Positions 27,954 through 39,898 of a DNA stretch of 64,000 nt are shown here, one piece after another. Within the stretch, counting starts at the first letter, position 1; each line of letters begins with the position of its first letter. A program made the position numbers and the translations under genes. The stretch is from Stenotrophomonas rhizophila (GTDB taxonomy: Bacteria > Pseudomonadota > Gammaproteobacteria > Xanthomonadales > Xanthomonadaceae), in contig NZ_CP007597.1 of assembly GCF_000661955.1 (NCBI RefSeq), positions 1,233,605 to 1,297,604 of the forward strand, in the 5' to 3' direction. A model generated the notes under the pieces. It worked only from the letters and a program-made list of their open reading frames with translations, had not been told where the DNA came from and did no database searches.

Positions 27954-30077
27954 ATGGATTTTTTGCGTAACGTCAGAGTCGTCTGGCGTCTTGGTATGGG
28001 CTTTGGCCTGTTGTTGTTGCTGGTGGCGGCCGTGGTGGCCACCGGCGCCACCGGCAGCGCGGTGCAGAAGCACGCGATGCAGCAGGTGGTCGAAGTTGGC
28101 GTCGCCAAGGTGCGGCTGCTGTCGGAAATGCTCGATGCGAACAACCAGATGATGGTGGTGCGCCGTGAAATGCTGATCCGCCAGGGGCAGGAGCGCGAGG
28201 CCGACGAGGCGCGCATTGCCGCACTGGTCAAGCGCTACGAGGCCAGCTGGACCGCCTACCAGGCGCTGCCCACCGATGCCGAAGGCAAGGCGATCGGCGA
28301 GCAGATCGCGGCCAGGCGCGCCACCGCACGTCCGCTCAACAAGCAGACCAGCGAGCTGATGGAGCAAGGCGATTTCCCCGGCGCCGTCGCCCTGACCCTG
28401 GGCCCGGTGCAGGACGCGGCCAATGGCTGGAACAAGGCGCTGGCCAATGGCGTGGCCTATGAAGAGAAGGAAAGCCGCGAGGCCGCGGCCGAGGCGATCC
28501 GCCTGGGCGAGCGCACGCTGTTGCAGCTGCTGGTGCTCGGTGGCATCGCGCTGCTGGTCGGCATTGCCGCCTCGATCCTGATCGGGCGCAGCCTGACCGG
28601 GCCGTTGGCCCGCGCGGTGGGCCTGGCCGACCGCATGGCCCGTGGCGAGCTGGACCAGGACTTCCGCCTGGGCGGCCGCGACGAGCTCACCCTGCTGGGC
28701 AACGCCATGGGCAGCGTGCGCCAGAACGTGCAGGCCGCCATCACCGCGCAGTTGCAGATGGCGCAGCAGCACGAAGCCGGTGCGATCAGCTACCGGATGG
28801 ACGCTGCGGCGTTGCCGGGCGATTACGGGCACATGCTGCGTGCCACCAACGAACTGGTGGGCTCGCACGTGGCCGTGCAGTCGCACATGGTCGATGTGAT
28901 GCAGGACTACGCCATCGGCGACCTCAGCCGCGACCTGGACAGCTACCCGGGCGAGAAGGCACTGCTGACCCGCACCATGGCCACGGTCAAGAGCAGCCTG
29001 ATGGCGATCAACCAGCAGATCGACACGCTGGCCAGCGCCGCGCGCGCCGGTGACTTCTCGGTGCGGGGCGATGAAGCCGCGTTCCAGTTCCAGTTCCGCG
29101 CCATGGTGGCCAACCTCAACGGCATGATGGCCAGCTCGCAGTCGAGCATCGCCGATCTGTCGCAGGTGCTGCGCGCCATTTCCACCGGTGACCTCACCTC
29201 GCGCATGGAAGGCCATTACGAAGGCGTGTTCGCACAGATGCGCGACGATGCCAACGTCACCGCGGCACAGCTGACCGGTATCGTGCAGCAGATCCAGGGC
29301 GCCGCCGGCAGCATCAACGACGCCGCGCAGGAACTGGCCGCCGGCCACAACGACCTGTCGCGCCGCACCGAGCAGCAGGCTGCCAACCTGGAAGAGGCGG
29401 CTGCCTCGATGGAAGAGCTGACCTCGACCGTGCGCCAGAACGCAGAACTCGCCAGCCAGGCCGACCAGGAGGCGCATGCGTCCGGCGTCGCCGTGCGCGC
29501 CACCGAGCAGGCGATCGCGCAGATGGCCACGGTGATGAGCGAGATCGACAAATCCTCCGCGCGCATCTCCGAGATTTCCTCGGTGATCGACGGCATCGCC
29601 TTCCAGACCAACATCCTGGCGCTCAATGCTGCCGTCGAGGCCGCGCGTGCCGGTGAGAACGGGCGTGGTTTTGCGGTGGTTGCCAGCGAAGTGCGCACGC
29701 TCGCGCAGCGTGCCGGTACGGCGGCCAAGGAGATCAAGGACCTGATCGGCGAGGCCAGCGACAAGGTCAAGACCGGGTTGAGCGTGACCGTGGAATCCGA
29801 AGCGGCGATTGCCCGGTTGACCCAGGCCAGCTCGCGTACCAACCAGCTGATGAGCGACATCGCCGCGGCCACCAAGGAACAGGCCGCCGGCATTGAGCAG
29901 GTGAACCAGGTGGTGGTTCAGATGGACCAGGTGACGCAGCAGAACGCGGCGCTGGTGGAAGAAGCCACCGCGGCCAGCCGCGCGCTGGAAGAACAGGCGC
30001 ACGCGCTGAGTGAATCGGTGGCGGTGTTCAAGCTGGAGCAGGGAACCCGGACTGTGGCTGCCCGCCGCGCGGCGTAG
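27954..30077 (+). CDS. Methyl-accepting chemotaxis protein with multiple HAMP-like units
   Basis: A 707-residue transmembrane receptor. Helices at about 12-32 and 186-206 flank a periplasmic four-helix-bundle-type sensor. A HAMP domain follows ([20 protein letters not shown]), then up to four further HAMP-like segments, each with a GD or similar turn ([42 protein letters not shown]). The signalling hairpin tip reads [20 protein letters not shown] with [17 protein letters not shown] near residue 570. No CheR-binding pentapeptide ends the protein (tail RTVAARRAA). The ATG at 27954 is chosen because the upstream extension covers the FliA promoter. The ligand is unknown. Confidence 0.92.
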   Translation: MDFLRNVRVVWRLGMGFGLLLLLVAAVVATGATGSAVQKHAMQQVVEVGVAKVRLLSEMLDANNQMMVVRREMLIRQGQEREADEARIAALVKRYEASWTAYQALPTDAEGKAIGEQIAARRATARPLNKQTSELMEQGDFPGAVALTLGPVQDAANGWNKALANGVAYEEKESREAAAEAIRLGERTLLQLLVLGGIALLVGIAASILIGRSLTGPLARAVGLADRMARGELDQDFRLGGRDELTLLGNAMGSVRQNVQAAITAQLQMAQQHEAGAISYRMDAAALPGDYGHMLRATNELVGSHVAVQSHMVDVMQDYAIGDLSRDLDSYPGEKALLTRTMATVKSSLMAINQQIDTLASAARAGDFSVRGDEAAFQFQFRAMVANLNGMMASSQSSIADLSQVLRAISTGDLTSRMEGHYEGVFAQMRDDANVTAAQLTGIVQQIQGAAGSINDAAQELAAGHNDLSRRTEQQAANLEEAAASMEELTSTVRQNAELASQADQEAHASGVAVRATEQAIAQMATVMSEIDKSSARISEISSVIDGIAFQTNILALNAAVEAARAGENGRGFAVVASEVRTLAQRAGTAAKEIKDLIGEASDKVKTGLSVTVESEAAIARLTQASSRTNQLMSDIAAATKEQAAGIEQVNQVVVQMDQVTQQNAALVEEATAASRALEEQAHALSESVAVFKLEQGTRTVAARRAA

Positions 30078-30136
30078 TTTTCCGTGCACCCGCGCGTCGC
30101 GCTGCCCGGCAGCGTTGACGCCGGGGTGGCAATGAA

Positions 30137-30211
30137 AAGGCCCTGCTTGCGCAGGGCCTTCTTTTTTGGCGCTCCGCCCCAACACGGTAGGTCACCACCG
30201 TTGGTGGTGAC
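30137..30211 (+). terminator. Chemoreceptor terminator, followed by a GTAG hairpin
   Basis: AAGGCCCTGC and GCAGGGCCTT pair around TTGC and are followed by CTTTTTT (30137-30167). Twenty bases later GTAG-GTCACCACC-GTT-GGTGGTGAC (30187-30211) is another GTAG-headed stem. Confidence 0.9.
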
Positions 30212-30289
30212 GCCCTCGGCGTACAGGCCCGCCTGGCTCGATCTTGAGACTACTTACGTTTCACCTATTCAGGCGACATCCACGGCGAT

Positions 30290-31066
30290 GTGCCGGCCAT
30301 CGCACATCTCACCACCGACCCGGTGCCTGCTGCGGGAAGCGCGCCGCCCACCGACTGGTCGGTGCTGCCGGTGGTGCAGGGCAACGAGGATTCGGTGGTG
30401 ATGGTGGTGTGGCGACTGCTGCGGCAGGAGCCGGCGTTGATCGTCAGCGCCGGGTATGTGCTGCTGTCGCTGCTGGGGCTGTGGTCCAGTTACTTTTTCT
30501 ACCGGGGCTTCCAGCTGTCGATCCTGGACTACCTGCAGGTGAGCGATTTCCTGGTCGCCGGCCTGCGCGATCCGGCGTACGCGGCGATCCTGGCGGGCGG
30601 CGCCCTGCTGGCGATCCTGGTCGGTTGGCCGGACACGCTGCGCCGACGCAACCCGGCCCGGGTGGACGCACTGCGGGCGCGGCACTGGGGCTGGCGGGTG
30701 CTGTTTTCGCGTTCGGCGCTGACCAGTTGGGACATGTCCGGCATGCGGCCACTCACGGGTGTGTGCATGGCGGTGGCGTTCTTCATGGCGCTGGGAGCGG
30801 CCATCTACTCCCTGGACAAGGCCGAGAACATCCGCGAAAGCGGGCAGGGCAGCGCTGTCACCGTGCATCTGGCAGGCGATACCGCCGCGTTGCCCGGTAC
30901 CGCGCGCCTGCTCGGCAGCAGCACCGGGTTCGTGTTCCTGTGGTGGCCGCAGCAGAAGCGTGCCGAAGCGGTGCCGATCTCGGCGATCAAACGCATGCAG
31001 TCGGTGGCGCTGCCGCGCCCGGTGAAGGCCACGCCTGCGCGCACGCCAGCCGCCGAGCCACGCTGA
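30290..31066 (+). CDS. Membrane protein of unknown function
   Basis: I do not recognise a family. The 258-residue frame starts with GTG at 30290 (poor ribosome site); an in-frame ATG at 30401 (after GAGG) would give 221 residues. Hydrophobic segments occur at about 48-70 (IVSAGYVLLSLLGLWSSYFF), 96-112 and 158-175. A soluble C-terminal domain follows, with LLGSSTGFVFLWWPQQ and VPISAIKRMQ near the end. It stands alone between a terminator and a GTAG hairpin, convergent with the gene following katE. Confidence 0.6.
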   Translation: MPAIAHLTTDPVPAAGSAPPTDWSVLPVVQGNEDSVVMVVWRLLRQEPALIVSAGYVLLSLLGLWSSYFFYRGFQLSILDYLQVSDFLVAGLRDPAYAAILAGGALLAILVGWPDTLRRRNPARVDALRARHWGWRVLFSRSALTSWDMSGMRPLTGVCMAVAFFMALGAAIYSLDKAENIRESGQGSAVTVHLAGDTAALPGTARLLGSSTGFVFLWWPQQKRAEAVPISAIKRMQSVALPRPVKATPARTPAAEPR

Positions 31067-31098
31067 GCTGTATCGCTGCTACGTAGGACCCGGCTCCG

Positions 31099-31131
31099 GT
31101 AGGGATGCGGCAGTCCGACGCTGCCGCATCC
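31099..31131 (+). repeat. GTAG-headed hairpin
   Basis: GTAG followed by GGATGCGGCAG and its perfect complement CTGCCGCATCC around a 7-base loop. It separates two convergent genes and may end transcription from both sides. Confidence 0.7.
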
Positions 31132-31141
31132 GTTGGGCGAT

Positions 31142-31393
31142 TCAGCGCGCCGCCTTCTTTGCAGGTGTTCGCGCCGCGGCCGTGCGCGCAGATTTCGTCT
31201 TTTCCGTCGCTTTCTTCACCGCCTTCTTCGCCGCGCCATCCTTCCGGCCACCGCCATCCTGCTTGTTGACGGTGGCCCAGGCAATCCGTTCGGCCGCGGC
31301 TTCGCTGCGGCCCTGATCCTTCTCGCTTTCTTCGATGTGCGCGGCTTGACGCTTCTGCTTGTCGGTGTAGGTGGATTTGTCACCCCGGGGCAT
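31142..31393 (-). CDS. Small basic protein linked to katE
   Basis: An 83-residue protein. The N-terminal half (MPRGDKSTYTDKQKRQAAHI to AERIAWATVNKQDGGG) matches a widespread small family often labelled plasmid stabilization protein, with no proven function. The C-terminal half is a Lys/Ala-rich tail (AAKKAVKKATEKTKSA) like a histone H1 tail, so nucleic acid binding is plausible. It starts 29 bases after the katE stop on the same strand, suggesting co-expression with the catalase under stress or in stationary phase. Confidence 0.75.
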   Translation of the reverse strand: MPRGDKSTYTDKQKRQAAHIEESEKDQGRSEAAAERIAWATVNKQDGGGRKDGAAKKAVKKATEKTKSARTAAARTPAKKAAR

Positions 31394-31422
31394 CGGAGAT
31401 CTCCTGTACGCGGTGGATGAGG

Positions 31423-33507
31423 TCAGGCCAGCATGCGGACCTTGGGTTCACGCGCCCACTGGCGGGTTGCCGCAGCAGTGAGGAAAGCCTTCGCATCTTC
31501 GGCTTCCACCACGCCCGCATCGTTACCCACGCGGGCCGCCTTGAGCAGCGCCTGCGCACCCTCGTCGGCCGCGATCGCCTTCAGGTGGACCCACGCGTTG
31601 GCGACGAAATCGATGGCCGCCGATTCCTTGAGCAGGCGTTTGGCCGCCTCGTTGCTGAGCACCACGGCAACCGCGTCGAACACCACCGACGGCGTACCGG
31701 CCAGCTGGCCATCGGCCGCCAGGGTCTTGCCGTCGCTGAGCTTGCCGCCGCCCAACTTCGGCGCAACCAGCTTCACGCTGGCACCGGCCTTGTCGGCGGC
31801 TTTGCGCAGGTTGTTGATCAATCCGGCGTCGGAGCCTTCGTCGAACAGGATGCCGATGCAGCGGCCTTTGAGCAGGTCCTTGGTGCGGCCGATCACGCGC
31901 ACTTCCGGCGCCTTGGGGAGATCCTGCGCCGGGGTGGCGGTCGGCGCGGGATCGGGCAGGGCAGGCATCGCCAGGCCCGCCGCCACGCGTTTGGCCAGCG
32001 CGTCATCAATGTTGCGCAGGTGGCTCACCGTGCGCTCGCGCACCTTCGCTGTTTCCACTTTCGACAGCTCGAACACCAGTGCCGAGGCCAGGTGGGCCTG
32101 TTCGGGCGCTTCCAGGCTGCGGAAGAACATCCGCGCCTGGCTGTAGTGATCGGCGAAGCTGGCCGCGCGCACGCGGCCCTTCACCCCGTCATCGGGCGCC
32201 GTGGCATGGCTCGGGAAGCCCTCGGGAGTTTCGCGCGGAGTGTCGTCCTGCAGCGAACTGGGGTCGTAGGCAACGCGCCCCTTGGGCACCTGCATCTGCA
32301 TGTGGCCGTCGCGCTGGTGGTTGGCGAACGGGCACTTGGGCGCATTGACCGGAATCTGATGGAAGTTCGGCCCGCCCAGGCGGCTGAGCTGGGTATCCAG
32401 GTAGGAGAACAAGCGGCCCTGCAGCAGCGGGTCGTTGCTGAAGTCGATGCCCGGCGGCACATTGGCCGGGCAGTAAGCCACCTGTTCGGTTTCGGCGAAG
32501 AAATTGTCCGGCCAGCGGTCCAGCACCATGCGCCCGACCACGGTCAGCGGCACCAGCGATTCGGGGATGATCTTGGTCGAGTCCAGATGATCGAACGGGA
32601 ACGCCTCGGCCTCTTCTTCGGTAAACAGCTGTACGGCCAGTTCCCACTCGGGGAAGTCGCCGGCGGTGATCGCCTCGAACAGGTCACGGCGATGGAAGTC
32701 GTTGTCGGCGCTCTGCAGTTTCACCGCCTCGTCCCACACGGTGGACTGGATGCCCAGCTTGGGGCGCCAGTGGAATTTGACGAAGGTGGATTCGCCGGCC
32801 TCGTTGAGCAGGCGGAAGCTGTGGATGCCGAAGCCTTCGATGGTGCGCAGCGAGCGCGGGATGGTGCGGTCGCTCATCGCCCACATGATCATGTGCATCG
32901 ATTCGGGCATCAGCGATACGAAGTCCCAGAAGGTGTCATGCGCACTGGCTGCCTGCGGGAAGGCGCGGTCCGGTTCCATCTTTACCGCGTGGATCAGGTC
33001 GGGGAACTTGATCGCGTCCTGGATGAAGAAGACCGGGATGTTGTTGCCGACCAGGTCCCAGTTGCCTTCGCGGGTGTAGAACTTCACCGCGAAGCCGCGA
33101 ACGTCGCGTGGGGTATCCACCGAACCGGCGCCACCGGCCACGGTGGAGAAGCGGGTGAACACCGGGGTACGCACGCCCACTTCGGTCAGCACGCGCGCGC
33201 GGGTGAATTCTTCCAGCGAACGGGTCAGCTCGAAATAGCCGTGCGCCGCGCTGCCGCGTGCATGCACGATGCGCTCGGGGATGCGCTCATGGTCGAAGTG
33301 GGTGATCTTCTCGCGCAGGATGAAGTCTTCCAGCAACGTCGGCCCGCGCGGGGTATCGCGCAGCGAGTTCTGGTTGTCGGCAACCGCAATGCCCTGGTTG
33401 GTGGTCAGCGGCGGGTGGGTGCCACCGGCGTGCTGGTGCAGTTCGTCCCCTTGGCCACGGCTGTCGGCAGGAGGGGCGGGTTTGGTGCGGGGCTTGCTGG
33501 CGGCCAT
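31423..33507 (-). CDS. katE: Catalase HPII, large-subunit clade
   Basis: A 694-residue haem catalase that converts hydrogen peroxide to water and oxygen. The catalytic His82 is in [12 protein letters not shown], the distal Asn in [16 protein letters not shown], and the haem-binding Tyr in [16 protein letters not shown]. After about residue 520 there is the extra flavodoxin/DJ-1-like domain ([23 protein letters not shown]) that defines the large catalases. The start at 33507 ([13 protein letters not shown]) gives the normal length; the upstream open frame overlaps the divergent regulator gene region. A small basic protein gene follows. Confidence 0.96.
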   Translation of the reverse strand: MAASKPRTKPAPPADSRGQGDELHQHAGGTHPPLTTNQGIAVADNQNSLRDTPRGPTLLEDFILREKITHFDHERIPERIVHARGSAAHGYFELTRSLEEFTRARVLTEVGVRTPVFTRFSTVAGGAGSVDTPRDVRGFAVKFYTREGNWDLVGNNIPVFFIQDAIKFPDLIHAVKMEPDRAFPQAASAHDTFWDFVSLMPESMHMIMWAMSDRTIPRSLRTIEGFGIHSFRLLNEAGESTFVKFHWRPKLGIQSTVWDEAVKLQSADNDFHRRDLFEAITAGDFPEWELAVQLFTEEEAEAFPFDHLDSTKIIPESLVPLTVVGRMVLDRWPDNFFAETEQVAYCPANVPPGIDFSNDPLLQGRLFSYLDTQLSRLGGPNFHQIPVNAPKCPFANHQRDGHMQMQVPKGRVAYDPSSLQDDTPRETPEGFPSHATAPDDGVKGRVRAASFADHYSQARMFFRSLEAPEQAHLASALVFELSKVETAKVRERTVSHLRNIDDALAKRVAAGLAMPALPDPAPTATPAQDLPKAPEVRVIGRTKDLLKGRCIGILFDEGSDAGLINNLRKAADKAGASVKLVAPKLGGGKLSDGKTLAADGQLAGTPSVVFDAVAVVLSNEAAKRLLKESAAIDFVANAWVHLKAIAADEGAQALLKAARVGNDAGVVEAEDAKAFLTAAATRQWAREPKVRMLA

Positions 33508-33682
33508 GTGGCGGCTCCGGGCTGGCGGGAAGGCAACCCCCACACTGGCGTGGCCGGCGTTAATCGCGGGTGCGAAAAGCCCGGCGCGCATCCACCCGCG
33601 CTTCACATGCCGCGCCCTGGCGCTGGGTGGCGCGCAGCCGGACGGGTATCCTTGGCCCGAATCTTCCGCCACCTGTTGCCGC

Positions 33683-34390
33683 ATGCGCGTAGAACCTGCC
33701 GACATCGAAGCCCTGTTTGATGCGATCCCCGACGTGCTGTTCTTCATGAAGGACCGCGACGGGCGCTATACGCACATCAACCAGACCATGCTGCGCCGGC
33801 TGGGCCTGAAGTCGCGCAAGGAGGTGATCGGCCGTACCGCGGCGGAGATCTATCCCACCGGGCTGGGGGCCGATTACGCCAGCCAGGACGAACAGGTGCT
33901 GGCCGGGCGGGTGATCGAGAACCTGATGGAGCTGCACCTGTTCGCCAACCGCGAGCCGGGCTGGTGCCTGACCTGCAAGCGGCCGCTGCTGGTGGACGGG
34001 CAGGTCAAGGGACTGATCGGCATTTCGCGCGACCTCGGCCAGAAGGACAGCCTGGGTACCCAGTACGAGCAGCTGCGGCTGGCGCTGGCGCACCTGAACG
34101 CGCATTACGCCGAGAACGTGCGCATGCAGACCCTGTTGGACATCACCGGGTTTTCGCTGTCCAAGCTGGAGCGCACCTTCCGCAAGGTGTTCCAGATGAC
34201 CCCGCAGCAGGTGCTCACCCGCCTGCGCATCCAGATGGCGGTGCACCTGCTGCACGGCGGCGACAGCATCGCCAGCATCGGCCAGGCCTGCGGCTTCACC
34301 GACCAGAGCGCGTTCACCCGCAAGTTCAAGGCCGAGGTGGGGGTGTCCCCGCGCGGCTACCGCGCGCAGATCGGCGAGCGCGACCGCTAG
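33683..34390 (+). CDS. PAS-domain AraC-family transcription regulator
   Basis: A 235-residue regulator. Residues about 5-118 form a PAS domain (ALFDAIPDVLFFMKDRDGRY, then RPLLVDGQVKGLIGISRD). Residues about 130-232 carry the two AraC helix-turn-helix motifs (MQTLLDITGFSLSKLERTFR and SIASIGQACGFTDQSAFTRK). It is divergent from katE, with 175 bases between the starts, and 81 bases upstream of an amino acid permease on its own strand. Either could be a target; the permease is the more usual arrangement. The frame is open far upstream, but the ATG at 33683 gives a complete PAS domain. Confidence 0.85.
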   Translation: MRVEPADIEALFDAIPDVLFFMKDRDGRYTHINQTMLRRLGLKSRKEVIGRTAAEIYPTGLGADYASQDEQVLAGRVIENLMELHLFANREPGWCLTCKRPLLVDGQVKGLIGISRDLGQKDSLGTQYEQLRLALAHLNAHYAENVRMQTLLDITGFSLSKLERTFRKVFQMTPQQVLTRLRIQMAVHLLHGGDSIASIGQACGFTDQSAFTRKFKAEVGVSPRGYRAQIGERDR

Positions 34391-34471
34391 GCCGGGCTGG
34401 GCCCTGTGGCCTATGCCGCAGCCCGGCCGAACAGGTATCGTGTTGCACCTGTTGCCCGCCAAGCGATTCCG

Positions 34472-35854
34472 ATGCCCGCATCCCCGACTCCGACGCCAGC
34501 CGCTCCCCGCCTGGGCCACGCGCTCAAGCCCCGCCAGCTGATCATGATGGGACTGGGCAGCGCGATCGGCGCGGGCCTGTTCCTGGGCTCGGGCGTGGGC
34601 GTGCAGGCGGCCGGGCCGGCGGTGCTGCTGTCCTACCTGGTCGCCGGCGCGCTGGTGATCATCGTGATGAACGCCCTGGGCGAGATGGCGGCCGCCAAGC
34701 CGACCAGTGGCGCGTTCTCGGTGTACGCGGCCGACGCCATGGGTGCCACCGCCGGGGCCACCGTGGGCTGGCTGTGGTGGGTACAGCTGGTGATCGTGAT
34801 CGCCGCCGAAGCGGTGGGCGCGGCCGGGCTGCTGGCCACGGTCTGGCCGGCGGTGCCGGTACCGATGGCCGCATTGGCCTTCATGCTGTTCTTCACCGCG
34901 ATCAACCTGCTCGGGGTGAAGAACTTCGGCGAGTTCGAATTCTGGTTCGCCATCCTCAAGGTGGTGGCGATCATCGCCTTCATCCTGATCGGCGTGGCGC
35001 TGTTGATGGGCTGGCTGCCGGACGTGGCCTCGCCGGGCCTGTCCAACTTCACCGCGCACGGCGGGTTCGCGCCCAAGGGCTTGGCCGGTGTGGGCGCGGC
35101 GCTGCTGGTGGTGGTGTTCGCCTTTGGCGGCACCGAGATCGTGGCGGTGGCCGCGGCCGAAACCGAAGACCCCGAGCGCAGCATCGCGCGCGCCATCCGC
35201 ACCGTGGCCTGGCGCATCCTGGTGTTCTACATCGGCTCGCTCAGCGTGATCATCGCCGTGGTGCCGTGGACCAGCGAAGCGCTGAAGTCGCCCTTCGCGG
35301 CGGTGCTGCAGGTGGCCAACATTCCCGGCGCGGCCACGGCGATTACCCTGATCGCGGTGATCGCGCTGCTGTCGGCGCTCAATGCCAACCTCTACGGCGC
35401 CTCGCGCATGATGTACTCGCTGGCCCAGCGCCAGGAGGCCCCGGCCGTGCTGGGCTGGACCGACACGCGCCAGGTGCCGATCATCGCGGTGCTGGCCAGC
35501 GTGCTGTTCGGCTTTGCGGCCACGGTGATGGAACTGCTGTTCCCGGACAAGGTGCTGCCGGTGCTGCTCAACATCGTCGGCTCGACCTGCCTGCTGGTGT
35601 GGACGATCTCGCTGCTGTCGCAGCTGATCCTGCGCCACCGCGCCAACCGCGACGGCACCCGCCTGCCGTTCCGCATGGCCGGTTACCCGTACCTCACCGT
35701 AATCGGCCTGGGCGTGCTGGCGCTGATCTTCGGCCTGCTGCTGTCCGAGTCGCACACCCGCCTGCAGTTCCTGTCGATGGCCGCGCTGACCGCGGTGATC
35801 GCCATCAGCAGCGAAGTCACCCGCCGCGTACGCGCCAGCCGCAGGGCGGATTGA
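34472..35854 (+). CDS. Amino acid permease, APC superfamily
   Basis: A 460-residue inner membrane carrier with about 12 helices. The N-terminus ALKPRQLIMMGLGSAIGAGL carries the conserved AIGAG substrate and sodium/proton site of the AAT (GabP/AroP/ProY) group. VVFAFGGTEIVAVAAAE and ALNANLYGASRMMYSLA are also typical. The specific amino acid cannot be read from the sequence. The start at 34472 avoids a 22-codon upstream extension without family resemblance. Its last 25 codons are repeated downstream as part of a tandem duplication. Confidence 0.88.
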   Translation: MPASPTPTPAAPRLGHALKPRQLIMMGLGSAIGAGLFLGSGVGVQAAGPAVLLSYLVAGALVIIVMNALGEMAAAKPTSGAFSVYAADAMGATAGATVGWLWWVQLVIVIAAEAVGAAGLLATVWPAVPVPMAALAFMLFFTAINLLGVKNFGEFEFWFAILKVVAIIAFILIGVALLMGWLPDVASPGLSNFTAHGGFAPKGLAGVGAALLVVVFAFGGTEIVAVAAAETEDPERSIARAIRTVAWRILVFYIGSLSVIIAVVPWTSEALKSPFAAVLQVANIPGAATAITLIAVIALLSALNANLYGASRMMYSLAQRQEAPAVLGWTDTRQVPIIAVLASVLFGFAATVMELLFPDKVLPVLLNIVGSTCLLVWTISLLSQLILRHRANRDGTRLPFRMAGYPYLTVIGLGVLALIFGLLLSESHTRLQFLSMAALTAVIAISSEVTRRVRASRRAD

Positions 35855-36180
35855 CGCTACTGCCGGCCGCTGGCCGGCACAACACACCACCGATCGAAAC
35901 CCGGTAGTGCCGGCCGCTGGCCGGCTCATCACCCCACCGATCAAAACCCGGTAGTGCCGGCCGCTGGCCGGCTCATCACCTCACCGATCGAAACCCGGTA
36001 GTGCCGGCCGCTGGCCGGCTCTGCACCATGCCGATCGGCATCCGTGGGAGCCGGCCAGCGGCCGGCACTACCGGGGTAAATGGCAGCTGGTCAGGGACCG
36101 GTGTTACCGGCATCACGTGCGACGGGGCATCCCGCAAACAGAAACGGCCCGCTTGCGCGGGCCGTTTCCTGTCGCGGCAG
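35779..36180 (+). repeat. Tandem duplication, copy A: permease 3' end, SMAG repeats, terminator
   Basis: Copy A covers the last codons of the permease gene and then GTAG/SMAG units at about 35858, 35904, 35951 and 35998 (a 47-bp period). A reversed unit at 36049-36071 follows, and an intrinsic terminator AAACGGCCCGC-TTGC-GCGGGCCGTTT (36142-36167). It is directly followed by copy B. Confidence 0.92.
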
Positions 36181-36524
36181 GGCCGCGCTCACCGCGGTGA
36201 TCGCCATCAGCAGTGAAGTCGCCCGCCGCGTACGCGCCAGCCGCAGGGCGGATTGACGCTACTGCCGGCCGCTGGCCGGCACAACACCTCACCGATCGAA
36301 ACCCGGTAGTGCCGGCCGCTGGCCGGCTCTGCACCATGCCGATCGGCATCCGTGGGAGCCGGCCAGCGGCCGGCACTACCGGGGTAAATGGGAGCCGGCC
36401 AGCGGCCGGCACTACCGGGGGAAATGGCAGCCGGCCAGGGACCGGCGTTACCGGCATCACGTGCGACGGGGCATCCCGCAAACAGAAACGGCCCGCTTGC
36501 GCGGGCCGTTTCCTGTTGCGGCAG
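36181..36524 (+). repeat. Tandem duplication, copy B with permease gene remnant
   Basis: Copy B begins GGCCGCGCTCACCGCGG and repeats copy A with a few substitutions, including the permease stop codon and the terminator (36486-36511). It has fewer direct SMAG units and one more reversed unit than copy A, so it is 344 rather than 402 bp. The 25-codon permease fragment (36181-36255) has no start and is a dead remnant. Confidence 0.92.
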
Positions 36525-36535
36525 GGCAGGGAGGC

Positions 36536-39406
<2,871 letters not shown>

Positions 39407-39506
39407 GGCTGGCATCTCGAAGAGTGGGCACGCACGTTCGGAAGGCTGCCGGGTCGGGGTGCATCGCAGACGCGCGCGAACCACCGGACCTTGCGGTCTT
39501 CCTGGG

Positions 39507-39694
39507 TGCCCCTCTGTCCTTTTGCCTGAGAGTTTAAAAGCGCGCATCTGCGTGCTTCGTGCCCCTTCGGCGCCGGCACTGGCCGGTCTCTCCAGAGTTT
39601 TGATGCGGGTGGTATCGGGCCTGAGCGATTACGGGCGTTGCGCCTTCGGCAGCGGGTGCTTCAAAACAAAGCGCCGCTTCTCCCACCATGTAGC
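39507..39694 (-). promoter_or_regulatory. Tandem glycine riboswitch in the gcvP leader
   Basis: Reading the minus strand, two glycine aptamers lie in a row. Aptamer 1 (about 39690-39606) has GGGAGAAGC, GCCGAAGGCGCAACGCCC and CTCAGGCCCGATACCACC. Aptamer 2 (about 39597-39507) has TCTGGAGAGACC, GCGCCGAAGGGGCA and CTCTCAGGCAAAAGGACAGA. These conserved cores, separated by a short A-rich linker, define the cooperative double aptamer that turns on glycine cleavage genes. Confidence 0.93.
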
Positions 39695-39700
39695 CCGGCG

Positions 39701-39706
39701 ATTATA
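39701..39706 (-). promoter_or_regulatory. -10 box of the gcvP promoter
   Basis: On the minus strand this reads TATAAT, a perfect -10 element. It would start transcription at about 39694, right at the first riboswitch aptamer. I see no clear -35 box at the expected distance. Confidence 0.7.
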
Positions 39707-39898
39707 GCCCAGCGGCCTTGCCGACTGCGGCCCCACCCGGGATGAATGGGGCCTCCAGACGCCTCCGAATGGCACCCGTTGGCATGGTGCGGGGGCCGGC
39801 AAAGGCCTATCATGGCCGGATCCTCGTATTCATCTGGCGCCGCCCGTTCCGGGCTGGCGCCCGCCGTGCATTCGCGCATGGCCCAGACGGAAGACCGC

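Noticed and set aside
36181..36255. A separate small gene in the second duplication copy
   Set aside because: It is the last 25 codons of the permease gene without start or promoter.
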